Origin: Panulirus ornatus
Taxonomy: Eukaryota > Arthropoda > Malacostraca > Decapoda > Palinuridae
Direction of reading: 5' to 3'
Length of the DNA: 64,000 nucleotides
Assembly (NCBI RefSeq): GCF_036320965.1
Contig: NC_092225.1
Location: 201,010 to 265,009, forward strand
The notes under the pieces are model-generated. The model did no database searches and was not told the DNA's origin. It saw nothing but the letters and a program-made list of their open reading frames with translations. Numbering within the stretch: position 1 is the stretch's first letter; every line of letters starts with the position of its first letter. The position numbers were made by a program, and so were the translations under genes. Shown one piece after another: positions 12,201 to 26,630 of the stretch.

Positions 12201-12266
12201 ATGCAGGAGGGTGAAAGGAGGGCAAGGAATAGAGTGAATTGGAGCCATGTGGTATACCGGGGTTGA
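9212..12266 (+). pseudogene. LINE-A ORF (APE endonuclease and reverse transcriptase), broken
   Basis: The start is set by ATG 9212 (MGNRRRSHAGS). The N-terminal endonuclease shows LNVCG, LALSETKL, GAYAPGHE, VMGDLNAKV, DYVLIDRR and an intact SDHYLVEAK catalytic motif. The RT follows with [28 protein letters not shown] and LLFADD. Three lesions stop expression: a TAA near 9426, the insertion at 11069, and TAG in place of TGG near 11799. A stretch of about 530 codons (9485 to the insertion) remains open. In a working element the protein nicks target DNA and reverse-transcribes its own RNA at the nick. Confidence 0.9.
11069..11121 (-). mobile_element. Tail-only LINE-A insertion with target duplication
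   Basis: A 53 bp insert made of poly(T) plus the terminal hairpin (CGCTGTCTCCCGCG and CCTCGC on the opposite strand), inserted in the RT coding region of the host copy. AGAAT is present on both sides (11064-11068 and 11122-11126), and other copies have it once, so it is a 5 bp target site duplication. This is a LINE-A insertion truncated to about its last 30 bp. Confidence 0.9.
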
Positions 12267-12476
12267 CGTGCTGTCAGTGGATTGAATCAAGGCATGTGAA
12301 GCGTCTGGGGTAAACCATGGAAAGCTGTGTAGGTGTGTATATTTACGTGTGTGGACATATGTATATACATGTGTATGGGGGGGGTTGGGCCATTTCTTTC
12401 GTCTGCTTCCTTGCGCTACCTCGCAAACGCGGGAGACAGCGACAAAGTATAATATAATATATATATATAATAATAT

Positions 12477-13868
12477 AAGTTTGTTGAGTATTCCTGGTAA
12501 ATTATATGGGAGGGTATTGATTGAGAGGGTGAAGGCATGTACAGAGCATCAGATTGGGGAAGAGCAGTGTGGTTTCAGAAGTGGTAGAGGATGTGTGGAT
12601 CAGGTGTTTGCTTTGAAGAATGTATGTGAGAAATACTTAGAAAAGCAAATGTATTTGTATGTAGCATTTATGGATCTGGAGAAGGCATATGATAGAGTTG
12701 ATAGAGATGCTCTGTGGAAGGTATTAAGAATATATGGTGTGGGAGGCAAGTTGTTAGAAGCAGTGAAAAGTTTTTATCGAGGATGTAAGGCATGTGTACG
12801 TGTAGGAAGAGAGGAAAGTGATTGGTTCTCAGTGAATGTAGGTTTGCGGCAGGGGTGTGTGATGTCTCCATGGCTGTTTAATTTGTTTATGGATGGGGTT
12901 GTTAGGGAGGTGAATGCAAGAGTTTTGGAAAGAGGGGCAAGTATGAAGTTTGTTGGGGATGAGAGAGCTTGGGAAGTGAGTCAGTTGTTGTTCGCTGATG
13001 ATACAGCGCTGGTGGCTGATTCATGTGAGAAACTGCAGAAGCTGGTGACTGAGTTTGGTAAAGTGTGGGAAAGAAGAAAGTTAAGAGTAAATGTCAATAA
13101 GAGCAAGGTTATTAGGTACAGTAGGGTTGAGGGTCAAGTCAATTGGGAGGTGAGTTTGAATGGAGAAAAACTGGAGGAAGTGAAGTGTTTTAGATATCTG
13201 GGAGTGGATCTGGCACCGGATGGAACCATGGAAGCGGAAGTGGATCATAGGGTGGGGGAGGGGGCGAAAATTCTGGGAGCCTTGAAGAATGTGTGGAAGT
13301 TGAGAACATTATCTCGGAAAGCAAAAATGGGTATGTTTGAAGGAATAGTGGTTCCAACAATGTTGTATGGTTGCGAGGCGTGGGCTATGGATAGAGTTGT
13401 GCGCAGGAGGATGGATGTGCTGGAAATGACATGTTTGAGGACAATGTGTGGTGCGAGGTGGTTTGATCGAGTAAGTAACGTAAGGGTAAGAGAGATGTGT
13501 GGAAATAAAAAGAGCATGGTTGAGAGAGCAGAAGAGGGTGTTTTGAAATGGTTTGGGCACATGGAGAGAATGAGTGAGGAAAGATTGACCAAGAGGATAT
13601 ATGTGTCGGAGGTGGAGGGAACGAGGAGAAGAGGGAGACCAAATTGGAGGTGGAAAGATGGAGTGAAAAAGATTTTGTGTGATCGGGGCCTGAACATGCA
13701 GGAGGGTGAAAGGAGGGCAAGGAATAGAGTGAATTGGAGCGATGTGGTATACCGGGGTTGACGTGCTGTCAGTGGATTGAATCAGGGCATGTGAAGCGTC
13801 TGGGGTAAACCATGGAAAGCTGTGTAGGTATGTATATTTGCGTGTGTGGACGTACGTATATACATGTG
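12477..13868 (+). mobile_element. LINE-A young copy, 5'-truncated
   Basis: It begins inside the NYRGISLLSIPG block after a short TA-rich spacer and runs to the middle of the short 3' UTR. There it is cut at ACATGTGT and replaced by TTTTTTATATATTATA. It lacks the 3' hairpin, so its 3' end has probably been lost to recombination or to the insertion of the next copy. Confidence 0.93.
12478..13761 (+). pseudogene. LINE-A RT and C-terminal region, open but truncated
   Basis: About 427 codons are open from LSIPGKLYGRV to VYRG and stop. The palm motifs [24 protein letters not shown] and [12 protein letters not shown] are intact, as is the C-terminal YGCEAW and GRPNWRWKDG block. Open frame continues upstream through unrelated 3' UTR and TA sequence, which is not part of the gene. 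The endonuclease is missing. Confidence 0.85.
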
Positions 13869-14141
13869 TTTTTTATATATTATACATTATATATTATCCC
13901 TGGGGATAGGGGTGAAAGAATACTTCCCAAGCATTCCTCGCGTGTCGTAGAAGGCGACTAGAGGGGACGGGAGCGGGGGTCCAGAAATCCTCCCCTCCTC
14001 GTATTTTTTTTTAACTTTCTAAAATGGGAAACAGAAGAAGGAGTCACGCGGAAAGTGCTCATCCTCCTCGAAGGCTCAGACTGGGCTGTCTAAATGTGTG
14101 TGGATGTAACCAAGATGTGAAAAAAAGGAGAGATAGGTAGT

Positions 14142-14480
14142 ATGTTTGAGGAAAGGAACCTGGATGTTTTGGCTCTGAGTGAAACGAAGCTCAAGGGTAA
14201 AGGGGAAGAGTGGTTTGGGAATGTCTTGGGAGTAAAGTCAGGGGTTAGTGAGAGGACAAGAGCAAGGGAAGGAGTAGCAGTACTCCTGAAACAGGAGTTG
14301 TGGGAGTATGTGATAGAATGTAAGAAAGTAAATTCTCGATTAATATGGGTAAAACTGAAAGCTGATGGAGAGAGATGGGTGATTATTGGTGCATATGCAC
14401 CTGGGCATGAGAAGAAAGATCATGAGAGGCAAGTGTTTTGGGAGCAGCTGAATGAGTGTGTTAGTGGTTTTGATGCATGA
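14142..14480 (+). pseudogene. LINE-A endonuclease N-terminal part
   Basis: An open stretch from MFEERNLDVLALSETKL to CVSGFDA and TGA. It contains the catalytic glutamate motif SETK and GAYAPGHEKKDHERQ. The family start lies upstream at ATG 14024, but an extra A in the run near 14120 puts that start out of frame. The TGA at 14478 replaces CGA of DARDRV, a likely CpG mutation, and separates this part from the remaining 842 codons. Confidence 0.9.
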
Positions 14481-14492
14481 GACCGGGTTATA

Positions 14493-17021
14493 GTGATGGG
14501 TGATTTGAATACAAAGGTGAGTAATGTGGCAGTTGAGGGAATAATTGGTATACATGGGGTGTTCAGTGTTGTAAATGGAAATGGTGAAGAGCTTGTAGAT
14601 TTATGTGCTGAAAAAGGACTGATGATTGGGAATACCTGGTTTAAAAAGCGAGATATACATAAGTATACGTATGTAAGTAGGAGAGATGGCCAGAGAGCGT
14701 TATTGGATTACATGTTAATTGACAGGCGCACGAAAGAGAGACTTTTGGATGTTAATGTGCTGAGAGGTGCAACTGGAGGAATGTCTGATAATTATCTTGT
14801 GGAGGCTAAGGTGAAGATTTGTATGGGTTTTCAGAAAAGAAGAATGAATGTTGGGGTGAAGAGGGTGGTGAGAGTAAGTGAGCTTGGGAAGGAGACTTGC
14901 GTGAGGAAGTACCAGGAGAGACTGAGTACAGAATGGAAAAAGGTGAGAACAATGGAAGTAAGGGGAGTGGGGGAGGAATGGGATGTATTTAGGAAATCAG
15001 TGATGGATTGCGCAAAAGATGCTTGTGGCATGAGAAGAGTGGTAGGTGGGTTGATTAGAAAGGGTAGTGAGTGGTGGGATGAAGAAGTAAGATTATTAGT
15101 GAAAGAGAAGAGAGAGGCATTTGGACGATTTTTGCAGGGAAAAAATGCAATTGAGTGGGAGATGTATAAAAGAAAGAGACAGGAGGTTAAGAGAAAGGTG
15201 CAAGAGGTGAAAAAAAGGGCAAATGAGAGTTGGGGTGAGAGAGTATCATTAAATTTTAGGGAGAATAAAAAGATGTTCTGGAAGGAGGTAAATGAAGTGC
15301 GTAAGACAAAGGAGCAAATGGGAACTTCAGTGAAGGGCGCAAATGGGGAGGTGATAACAAGTAGTGGTGATGTGAGAAGGAGATGGAGTGAGTATTTTGA
15401 AGGTTTGTTGAATGTGTTTGATGATAGAGTGGCAGATATAGGGTGTTTTGGTCGAGGTGGTGTGCAAAGTGCGAGGGTTAGGGAAAATGATTTGGTAAAC
15501 AGAGAAGAGGTAGTAAAAGCTTTGCGGAAGATGAAAGCCGGCAAGGCAGCAGGTTTGGATGGTATTGCAGTGGAATTTATTAAAAAAGGGGGTGACTGTA
15601 TTGTTGACTGGTTGGTAAGGTTATTTAATGTATGTATGACTCATGGTGAGGTGCCTGAGGATTGGCGGAATGCGTGCATAGTGCCATTGTACAAAGGCAA
15701 AGGGGATAAGAGTGAGTGCTCAAATTACAGAGGTATAAGTTTGTTGAGTATTCCTGGCAAATTATATGGGAGGGTATTGATTGAGAGGGTGAAGGCATGT
15801 ACAGAGCATCAGATTGGGGAAGAGCAGTGTGGTTTCAGAAGTGGTAGAGGATGTGTGGATCAGGTGTTTGCTTTGAAGAATGTATGTGAGAAATACTTAG
15901 AAAAGCAAATGGATTTGTATGTAGCATTTATGGACCTGGAGAAGGCATATGATAGAGTTGATAGAGATGCTCTGTGGAAGGTATTAAGAATATATGGTGT
16001 GGGAGGCAAGTTGTTAGAAGCAGTGAAAAGTTTTTATCGAGGATGTAAGGCATGTGTACGTGTAGGAAGAGAGGAAAGTGATTGGTTCTCAGTGAATGTA
16101 GGTTTGCAGCAGGGGTGTGTGATGTCTCCATGGTTGTTTAATTTGTTTATGGATGGGGTTGTTAGGGAGGTGAATGCAAGAGTTTTGGAAAGAGGGGCAA
16201 GTATGAAGTCTGTTGGGGATGAGAGAGCTTGGGAAGTGAGTCAGTTGTTGTTCGCTGATGATACAGTGCTGGTGGCTGATTCATGTGAGAAACTGCAGAA
16301 GCTGGTGACTGAGTTTGGTAAAGTGTGTGAAAGAAGAAAGTTAAGAGTAAATGTGAATAAGAGCAAGGTTATTAGGTACAGTAGGGTTGAGGGTCAAGTC
16401 AATTGGGAGGTGAGTTTGAATGGAGAAAAACTGGAGGAAGTGAAGTGCTTTAGATATCTGGGAGTGGATCTGGCAGCGGATGGAAACATGGAAGCGGAAG
16501 TGAATCATAGGGTGGGGGAGGGGGCGAAAATTCTGGGAGCCTTGAAGAATGTGTGGAAGTCGAGAGCATTATCTCGGAAAGCAAAAATGGGTATGTTTGA
16601 AGGAATAGTGGTTCCAACAATGTTGTATGGTTGCGAGGCGTGGACTATGGATAGAGTTGTGCGCAGGAGGATGGATGTGCTGGAAATGAGATGTTTGAGG
16701 ACAATGTGTGGTGTGAGGTGGTTTGATCGAGTAAGTAACGTAAGGGTAAGAGAGATGTGTGGAAATAAAAAGAGCGTGGTTGAGAGAGCAGAAGAGGGTG
16801 TTTTGAAATGGTTTGGCCACATGGAGAGAATGAGTGAGGAAAGATTGACCAAGAGGATATATGTGTTGGAGGTGGAGGGAACGAGGAGAAGAGGGAGACC
16901 AAATTGGAGGTGGAAAGATGGAGTGAAAAAGATTTTGTGTGATCGGGGCCTGAACATGCAGGAGGGTGAAAGGAGGGCAAGGAATAGAGTGAATTGGAGC
17001 GATGTGGTATACTGGGGTTGA
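14493..17021 (+). CDS. LINE-A endonuclease (C-terminal part) and reverse transcriptase, 842 codons
   Basis: The longest LINE-A open frame in the window. Approximate residue positions: GDLN at 3-6; DYMLIDRR at 72-79; SDNYLVEAK near 99, where the other copies read SDH, so the conserved catalytic His of APE-type endonucleases is lost; NYRGISLLS near 411; MDLEKAYDRVD near 480; GLQQGCVMSP near 537 (family consensus GLRQG); LLFADDTVLVAD with the catalytic aspartates at 589-590; YGCEAW near 712; GRPNWRWKDG near 801. No RNase H follows. The single ORF and C-terminal region fit the RTE clade. The RT core looks complete, but the endonuclease is both truncated and mutated, so autonomous mobility is unlikely. 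Its expression cannot be judged from sequence. Confidence 0.88.
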   Translation: MMGDLNTKVSNVAVEGIIGIHGVFSVVNGNGEELVDLCAEKGLMIGNTWFKKRDIHKYTYVSRRDGQRALLDYMLIDRRTKERLLDVNVLRGATGGMSDNYLVEAKVKICMGFQKRRMNVGVKRVVRVSELGKETCVRKYQERLSTEWKKVRTMEVRGVGEEWDVFRKSVMDCAKDACGMRRVVGGLIRKGSEWWDEEVRLLVKEKREAFGRFLQGKNAIEWEMYKRKRQEVKRKVQEVKKRANESWGERVSLNFRENKKMFWKEVNEVRKTKEQMGTSVKGANGEVITSSGDVRRRWSEYFEGLLNVFDDRVADIGCFGRGGVQSARVRENDLVNREEVVKALRKMKAGKAAGLDGIAVEFIKKGGDCIVDWLVRLFNVCMTHGEVPEDWRNACIVPLYKGKGDKSECSNYRGISLLSIPGKLYGRVLIERVKACTEHQIGEEQCGFRSGRGCVDQVFALKNVCEKYLEKQMDLYVAFMDLEKAYDRVDRDALWKVLRIYGVGGKLLEAVKSFYRGCKACVRVGREESDWFSVNVGLQQGCVMSPWLFNLFMDGVVREVNARVLERGASMKSVGDERAWEVSQLLFADDTVLVADSCEKLQKLVTEFGKVCERRKLRVNVNKSKVIRYSRVEGQVNWEVSLNGEKLEEVKCFRYLGVDLAADGNMEAEVNHRVGEGAKILGALKNVWKSRALSRKAKMGMFEGIVVPTMLYGCEAWTMDRVVRRRMDVLEMRCLRTMCGVRWFDRVSNVRVREMCGNKKSVVERAEEGVLKWFGHMERMSEERLTKRIYVLEVEGTRRRGRPNWRWKDGVKKILCDRGLNMQEGERRARNRVNWSDVVYWG

Positions 17022-17220
17022 CGTGCTGTCAGTGGATTGAATCAAGGCATGTGAAGCGTCTGGGGTAAACCATGGAAAGCTGTGTAGGTATGTATATTTG
17101 CGTGTGTGGACGTATGTATATACATGTGTATGGGGGTGGGTTGGGCCATTTCTTTCGTCTGTTTCCTTGCGCTACCTCGCAAACACGGGAGACAGCGACA
17201 AAGCAAAAAAAAAAAAAAAA
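17022..17220 (+). other. LINE-A short 3' UTR, terminal hairpin and poly(A)
   Basis: The UTR runs from the TGA to GGTATGTATATTTGCGTG, then to the hairpin formed by GCGCTACCTCGC and GCGGGAGACAGCG (this copy reads ACGGGAG), then poly(A). The hairpin is present at the 3' end of almost every complete copy. By analogy with other LINEs it is probably the site recognised by the RT; that role is inferred. Confidence 0.8.
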
Positions 17221-17878
17221 TCTCTCTTACCCTTTCTTTGCTTACTCGATCAAACCACCTCACACCACATATTATCCTCAAGCATCTCATTATCAACACA
17301 TCTACCGTCCTCTGCACAACCCTATCTATAGCCAACGCCTTGCAACCATATAACATTGGTGGAACCACTATTCCTTCAAACATACCCAGTTCTGCTCTCC
17401 AAGATAACGTTCTCGCCTTCCACACATTCTTCAACGGTCCTAGAACCTCCAGCCCCTCCCCACCCTGTGACTCACTTGTGCTTCCATGGTTCCATCTGCT
17501 GCCAAATCCAATTCCAGATATCTAAAACATTTCATTTCCTTCAGTTTTTCTCCATTCAAACTCACATCTCAATTGACTTGTCCCTCAACCCTACTTAAAC
17601 TAATGACCTTGCTCTTATTCACATTTCCTCTTAGCTTTCTTCTTTCACACACTTTACCAAACTCAGTCACCAACCTCTGCAGTTTCTGACCCTAATCAGC
17701 CACCAGCGATGTATCATCAGCGGACAAAAACTGGCACACTTCCCAAGCCCTTTCATTCACAACAGACTGCATACTTGCCCCTCTTCCCAAAACTTTTGCC
17801 TTCACCTCCCTAGCAACCCCATCCATAAACAAATTAAACAACCATGGAGACATCACATACACCTGCCACAAACCATTT
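17221..17878 (-). mobile_element. LINE-A old fragment, cut at both ends
   Basis: It encodes on the minus strand part of the RT from the GLRQGCVM region to the WFDRVSKERVREI region. It begins directly at the poly(A) of the plus copy, so its 3' end is missing, and it ends in single-copy DNA near 17878. The frame is broken. Confidence 0.88.
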
Positions 17879-17879
17879 C

Positions 17880-18885
17880 AGTGGTACTCAGTGTTAAGGG
17901 ATACTTTGTTTATCACAAGACTTTTAATCTCCTTAGCCCTCCTCACTATTATCGTTCTTATACTAGAAAAATAAGCTCTACATACTGCAGACTAAATGAC
18001 TTCTGTTATATGTAAGAAATGTATTGACAGCACAAATATTGACATTATACCACCTGAAATACTGTTGCCAATACTATGGCAATTTAATGAATGCATAAAC
18101 AATTTGTAAATGCAAGTTTTAGTTTCAAGCTTTGTAAAACTGCAGTAAGTCAACAAACGCACATCAATAAACTACATAATAACAATAAATTATCTAACAC
18201 CATTCTTCGATTACAATGTTTCTGTTTAATCCTAGCCTTGCCACAGAAACAACCATGACATAAGACATGTACGAAAATCACCTGCATGATATTCTTAGGT
18301 GATACTTTGCCATCAAAACATAACATGACACTATTTGGCCTTACCTCAAAAATAACATCTTCATCTTCTTCCATACTTCTCATGCCATAAAAACTTTACA
18401 AACCAGTGATAACTGCATTAAAAAAAGAAATTTCAGTCTCGTTCCCTTATGTTTACATGATAGCAACAAAACACAAATAATATTGAAAACGGATGAATTG
18501 CTTATACCTGCCTCAGCATTTCGCTGAGAAGAAATTTGTTGAAATACAATATAACTGAACAACATATTATTACATCAACTTTTTCTATGCATTGAATATC
18601 TTGCTAGTAACATTTTCCACTTCTGAACGTATGAATTATTTCCGTGTTTCTTTCTCAATGTCCCATAATTTTTGCTAAGAGGTGTAACTTTGCGATTCTG
18701 TTTCTTTGAGAAAATATTTGGAAAATGAAGATATTACATATTGTACAAGAAAAACCAATAAAGCATAAACAAAATAATTAACCAATACGGTCCCATTAAT
18801 TCAATGAAAATCGCACCGATCTGATTGCAGAATGTAGTTGCGCTACACACAAAATAGAAGGATTTTACAATGAAAAATAACTACT
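17880..18885. other. Single-copy DNA, no recognised gene
   Basis: About 1 kb of AT-rich sequence that does not resemble the LINE families here. Short open frames on the minus strand are not convincing except for the exon-like piece listed separately. It may be intergenic or intronic. Confidence 0.6.
18345..18383 (-). other. Possible host exon fragment with splice-donor-like end
   Basis: On the minus strand, ATG at 18383 opens MRSMEEDEDVIFE and is followed by GAG/GTAAGG, a strong splice-donor-like sequence. A pyrimidine-rich stretch ending in ATGCAG lies about 50 bp upstream, but a stop codon sits between it and the ATG in this frame. I do not recognise the peptide. This could be a first coding exon or chance. 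Confidence 0.2.
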
Positions 18886-18887
18886 AT

Positions 18888-19559
18888 GGGCTTCCTTTCA
18901 CACCAACCCTTCTCTTTCATTCTCTTTCCCCATGTCACAGGTGGTCTTCCTCTCACATCAACCCCTTTAACTCTACTATCACACACTCTATAAACTCCAC
19001 ATCTTCATTCCACCCACAAGCCCAAACCACCTCAAAGTATGTTTCACCTAGTCTACCACTCCACAATTTATTCCCTTTACATTCCCTGTCATACTAGATC
19101 TCTCATACACCCCCTCATTTCATATTTCACTGCATCTAGTCATACCACATGCTCCTATCATATAGCTCATTTCCACAGCCTGGATTCTTTGTCTTTGTGA
19201 CTCATTTTTTGTCCATGTTTCGGATCCATGGGTTACGGTCGAGAGGATGATGCTTTTCCTTAATTCTTCTTCACTTTCATACATATCTACCCTTCATTAT
19301 TATATTAAGGGAGCTGATAAATCTTCTACCCTCTACTAATCTCTTCTGCATCTCACCTATCATATCACCAACCTCATCAAAATTAGCACACAAATACTTC
19401 AATCATCTCTTTTCCAGTCTTTCTTCCCCCATACCTATAACAGAATTTAGTACACTTTCTTCTTTTCACTTTATGGTGCTTTGAAATATCTATACCTTAA
19501 CTCTGTTTCCTTTCAAACAGCATCACATTTTGCTTTTGATCATATCTACCTCCAATGGC

Positions 19560-19560
<1 letters not shown>
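18888..19560 (-). mobile_element. LINE-B relic: RT C-terminal region of a second LINE
   Basis: Translated in pieces on the minus strand it gives GDMIGEMQKRLVEGRRFISS, then SIILSTVTHGSETWTKNESQ, then AVEMSYMIGACGMTRC, then LRWFGLVGG and VRGRPPVTWGKRMKE. These match in order the C-terminal blocks of LINE-A ([38 protein letters not shown]) but with very different sequence, so this is a distinct and older LINE. The frame is broken and no palm motif was found. The limits are approximate. Confidence 0.75.
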
Positions 19561-19966
<406 letters not shown>

Positions 19967-19987
19967 CTTTTTTTATTATTTTTTTAT

Positions 19988-22440
19988 TATACTTTGTCGC
20001 TGTCTCCCGCGTTTGCGAGGTAGCGCAAGGAAACAGACGAAAGAAATGGCCCAACCCCCACATACACATGTATATACATACGTCCACACACGCAAATATA
20101 CATACCTACACAGCTTTCCATGGTTTACCCCAGACGCTTCACATGCCTTGATTCAATCCACTGACAGCACGTCAACCCCGGTATACCACATCGCTCCAAT
20201 TCACTCTATTCCTTGCCCTCCTTTCACCCTCCTGCATGTTCAGGCCCCGATCACAGAAAATCTTTTTCACTCCATCTTTCCACCTCCAATTTGGTCTCCC
20301 TCTTCTCCTCGTTCCCTCCACCTCCGACACATATATCCTCTTGGTCAATCTTTCCTCACTCATTCTCTCCATGTGCCCAAACCACTTCAAAACACCCTCT
20401 TCTGCTCTCTCAACCACGCTCTTTTTATTTCCACACATCTCTCTTACCCTTACGTTACTCACTCGATCAAACCACCTCACACCACACATTGTCCTCAAAC
20501 ATCTCATTTCCAGCACATCCATCCTCCTGCGCACAACTCTATCCATAGCCCACACCTCGCAACCATACAACATTGTTGGAACCACTATTCCTTCAAACAT
20601 ACCCATTTTTGCTTTCCGAGATAATGTTCTCGACTTCCACACATTCTTCAAGGCCCCCAGAATTTTCGCCCCCTCCCACACCCTATGATCCACTTCCGCT
20701 TCCATGGTCCCATCCGCTGCCAGATCCACTCCCACATATCTAAAACACTTCACTTCCTCCAGTTTTTCTCCATTCAAACTCACCTCCCAATTGACTTGAC
20801 CCTCAACCCTACTGTACCTAATAACCTTGCTCTTATTCACATTTACTCTTAACTTTCTTCTTCCACACACTTTACCAAACTCAGTCACCAGCTTCTGCAG
20901 TTTCTCACATGAATCAGCCACCAGCGCTGTATCATCAGCGAACAACAACTGACTCACTTCCCAAGCTCTCGCATCCCCAACAGACTTCATACTTGCCCCT
21001 CTTTCCAAAACTCTTGCATTTACCTCCCTAACAACCCCATCCATAAACAAATTAAACAACCATGGAGACATCACACACCCCTGCCGCAAACCTACATTCA
21101 CTGAGAACAAATCACTTTCCTCTCTTCCTACACGTACACATGCCCTACATCCTCGATAAAAACTTTTCACTGCTTCTAACAACTTTCCTCCCACACCATA
21201 TATTCTTAATACCTTCCACAGAGCATCTCTATCAACTCTATCATATGCCTTCTCCACATCCATAAATGCTACATACAAATCCATTTGCTTTTCTAAGTAT
21301 TTTCTCACATACATTCTTCAAAGCAAACACCTGATCCACACATCCTCTACCACTTCTGAAACCACACTGCTCTTCCCCAATCTGATGCTCTGTACATGCC
21401 TTCACCCTCTCAATCAATACCCTCCCATATAATTTACCAGGAATACTCAACAAACTTATACTCTGTAATTTGAGCACTCACTCTTATCCCCTTTGCCTTT
21501 GTACAATGGCACTATGCACGCATTCCGCCAATCCTCAGGCACCTCACCATGAGTCATACATACATTAAATAACCTTACCAACCAGTCAACAATACAGTCA
21601 CCCCCTTTTTTAATAAATTCCACTGCAATACCATCCAAACCTGCTGCCTTGCCGGCTTTCATCTTCCGCAAAGCTTTCACTACCTCTTCTCTGTTTACCA
21701 AATCATTTTCCCTAACCCTCTCACTTTGCACACCACCTCGACCAAAACACCCTATATCTGCCACTCTATCATCAAACACATTCAACAAACCTTCAAAATA
21801 CTAAATCCATCTCCTTCTCACATCACCACTACTTGTTATCACCTCCCCATTTGCGCCCTTCACTGAAGTTCCCATTTGCTCCCTTGTCTTACGCACTTTA
21901 CTTACCTCCTTCCAGAACATCTTTTGATTCTCCCTAAAATTTAATGATACTCTCTCACCCCAACTCTCATTTGCCCTTTTTTTCACCTCTTGCACCTTTC
22001 TCTTGACCTCCTGTCTCTTTCTTTTATACATCTCCCACTCAATTGCATTTTTTCCCTGCAAAAATCGTCCAAATGCCTCTCTCTTCTCTTTCACTAATAC
22101 TCTTACTTCTTCATCCCACCACTCACTACCCTTTCTAATCAACCCACCTCCCACTCTTCTCATGCCACAAGCATCTTTTGCGCAATCCATCACTGATTCT
22201 CTAAATACATCCCATTCCTCCCCCACTCCCCTTACTTCCATTGTTCTCACCTTTTTCCATTCTGTACTCAGTCTCTCCTGGTACTTCCTCACACAGATCT
22301 TCCCAAGCTCACTTACTCTCACCACCCTCTTCACCCCAACATTCACTCTTCTTTTCTGAAAACCCATACAAATCTTCACCTTAGCCTCCACAAGATAATG
22401 ATCAGACATCCCTCCAGTTGCACCTCTCAGCACATTAACA

Positions 22441-22442
<2 letters not shown>
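19988..22442 (-). mobile_element. LINE-A young copy, 5'-truncated in the endonuclease
   Basis: The tail and short 3' UTR begin near 19988. Coding runs from 20172 up to the DVNVLRGATGG region of the endonuclease at 22442, where the element is fused to (TA)n. Large open pieces remain: 20172-21314 (RT palm and C-terminal region, FADD intact) and 21801-22445 (end of endonuclease and linker). The lesions are an extra T near 21302, a lost base near 21462, a stop near 21800 and a small deletion near 22302. Confidence 0.93.

Positions 22443-22517
<75 letters not shown>
22443..22517. repeat. (TA)n microsatellite
   Basis: A TA tract lying between the truncated 5' end of one minus copy and the 3' tail of the next. 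Confidence 0.97.

Positions 22518-26627
<4,110 letters not shown>

Positions 26628-26630
<3 letters not shown>

Larger units (their letters stand above)
9088..12452 (+). mobile_element. LINE-A young full-length copy, with nested tail insertion
   Basis: It contains the 5' UTR (9088-9211), start codon at 9212, endonuclease, RT, C-terminal region, short 3' UTR and 3' hairpin ending near 12450. It is interrupted at 11069-11121 by a tail-only insertion of a second copy. It is flanked by TA/TG microsatellite on the left and a short TA-rich stretch on the right. Confidence 0.95.
13890..17220 (+). mobile_element. LINE-A young full-length copy, best preserved
   Basis: Complete from the 5' UTR (13890-14023) to the 3' hairpin and poly(A) (17205-17220), about 3.3 kb. 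This is the reference copy for the family in this window. The coding region has one extra A near 14120, one TGA in place of CGA at 14478 and a changed endonuclease His. The left flank is TA-rich, and the right end abuts an older minus-strand fragment. Confidence 0.96.

Noticed and set aside
12349..12476. Apparent N-terminal extension of the RT frame at 12349-13761
   Set aside because: It reads through the 3' UTR of the preceding copy and a TA stretch; it is an accidental fusion without a family start.
14024..17021. Host gene annotation as craniofacial development protein 2-like
   Set aside because: Endonuclease-domain matches of this kind are often given that name, but here the domain is fused to a reverse transcriptase in a multi-copy element.
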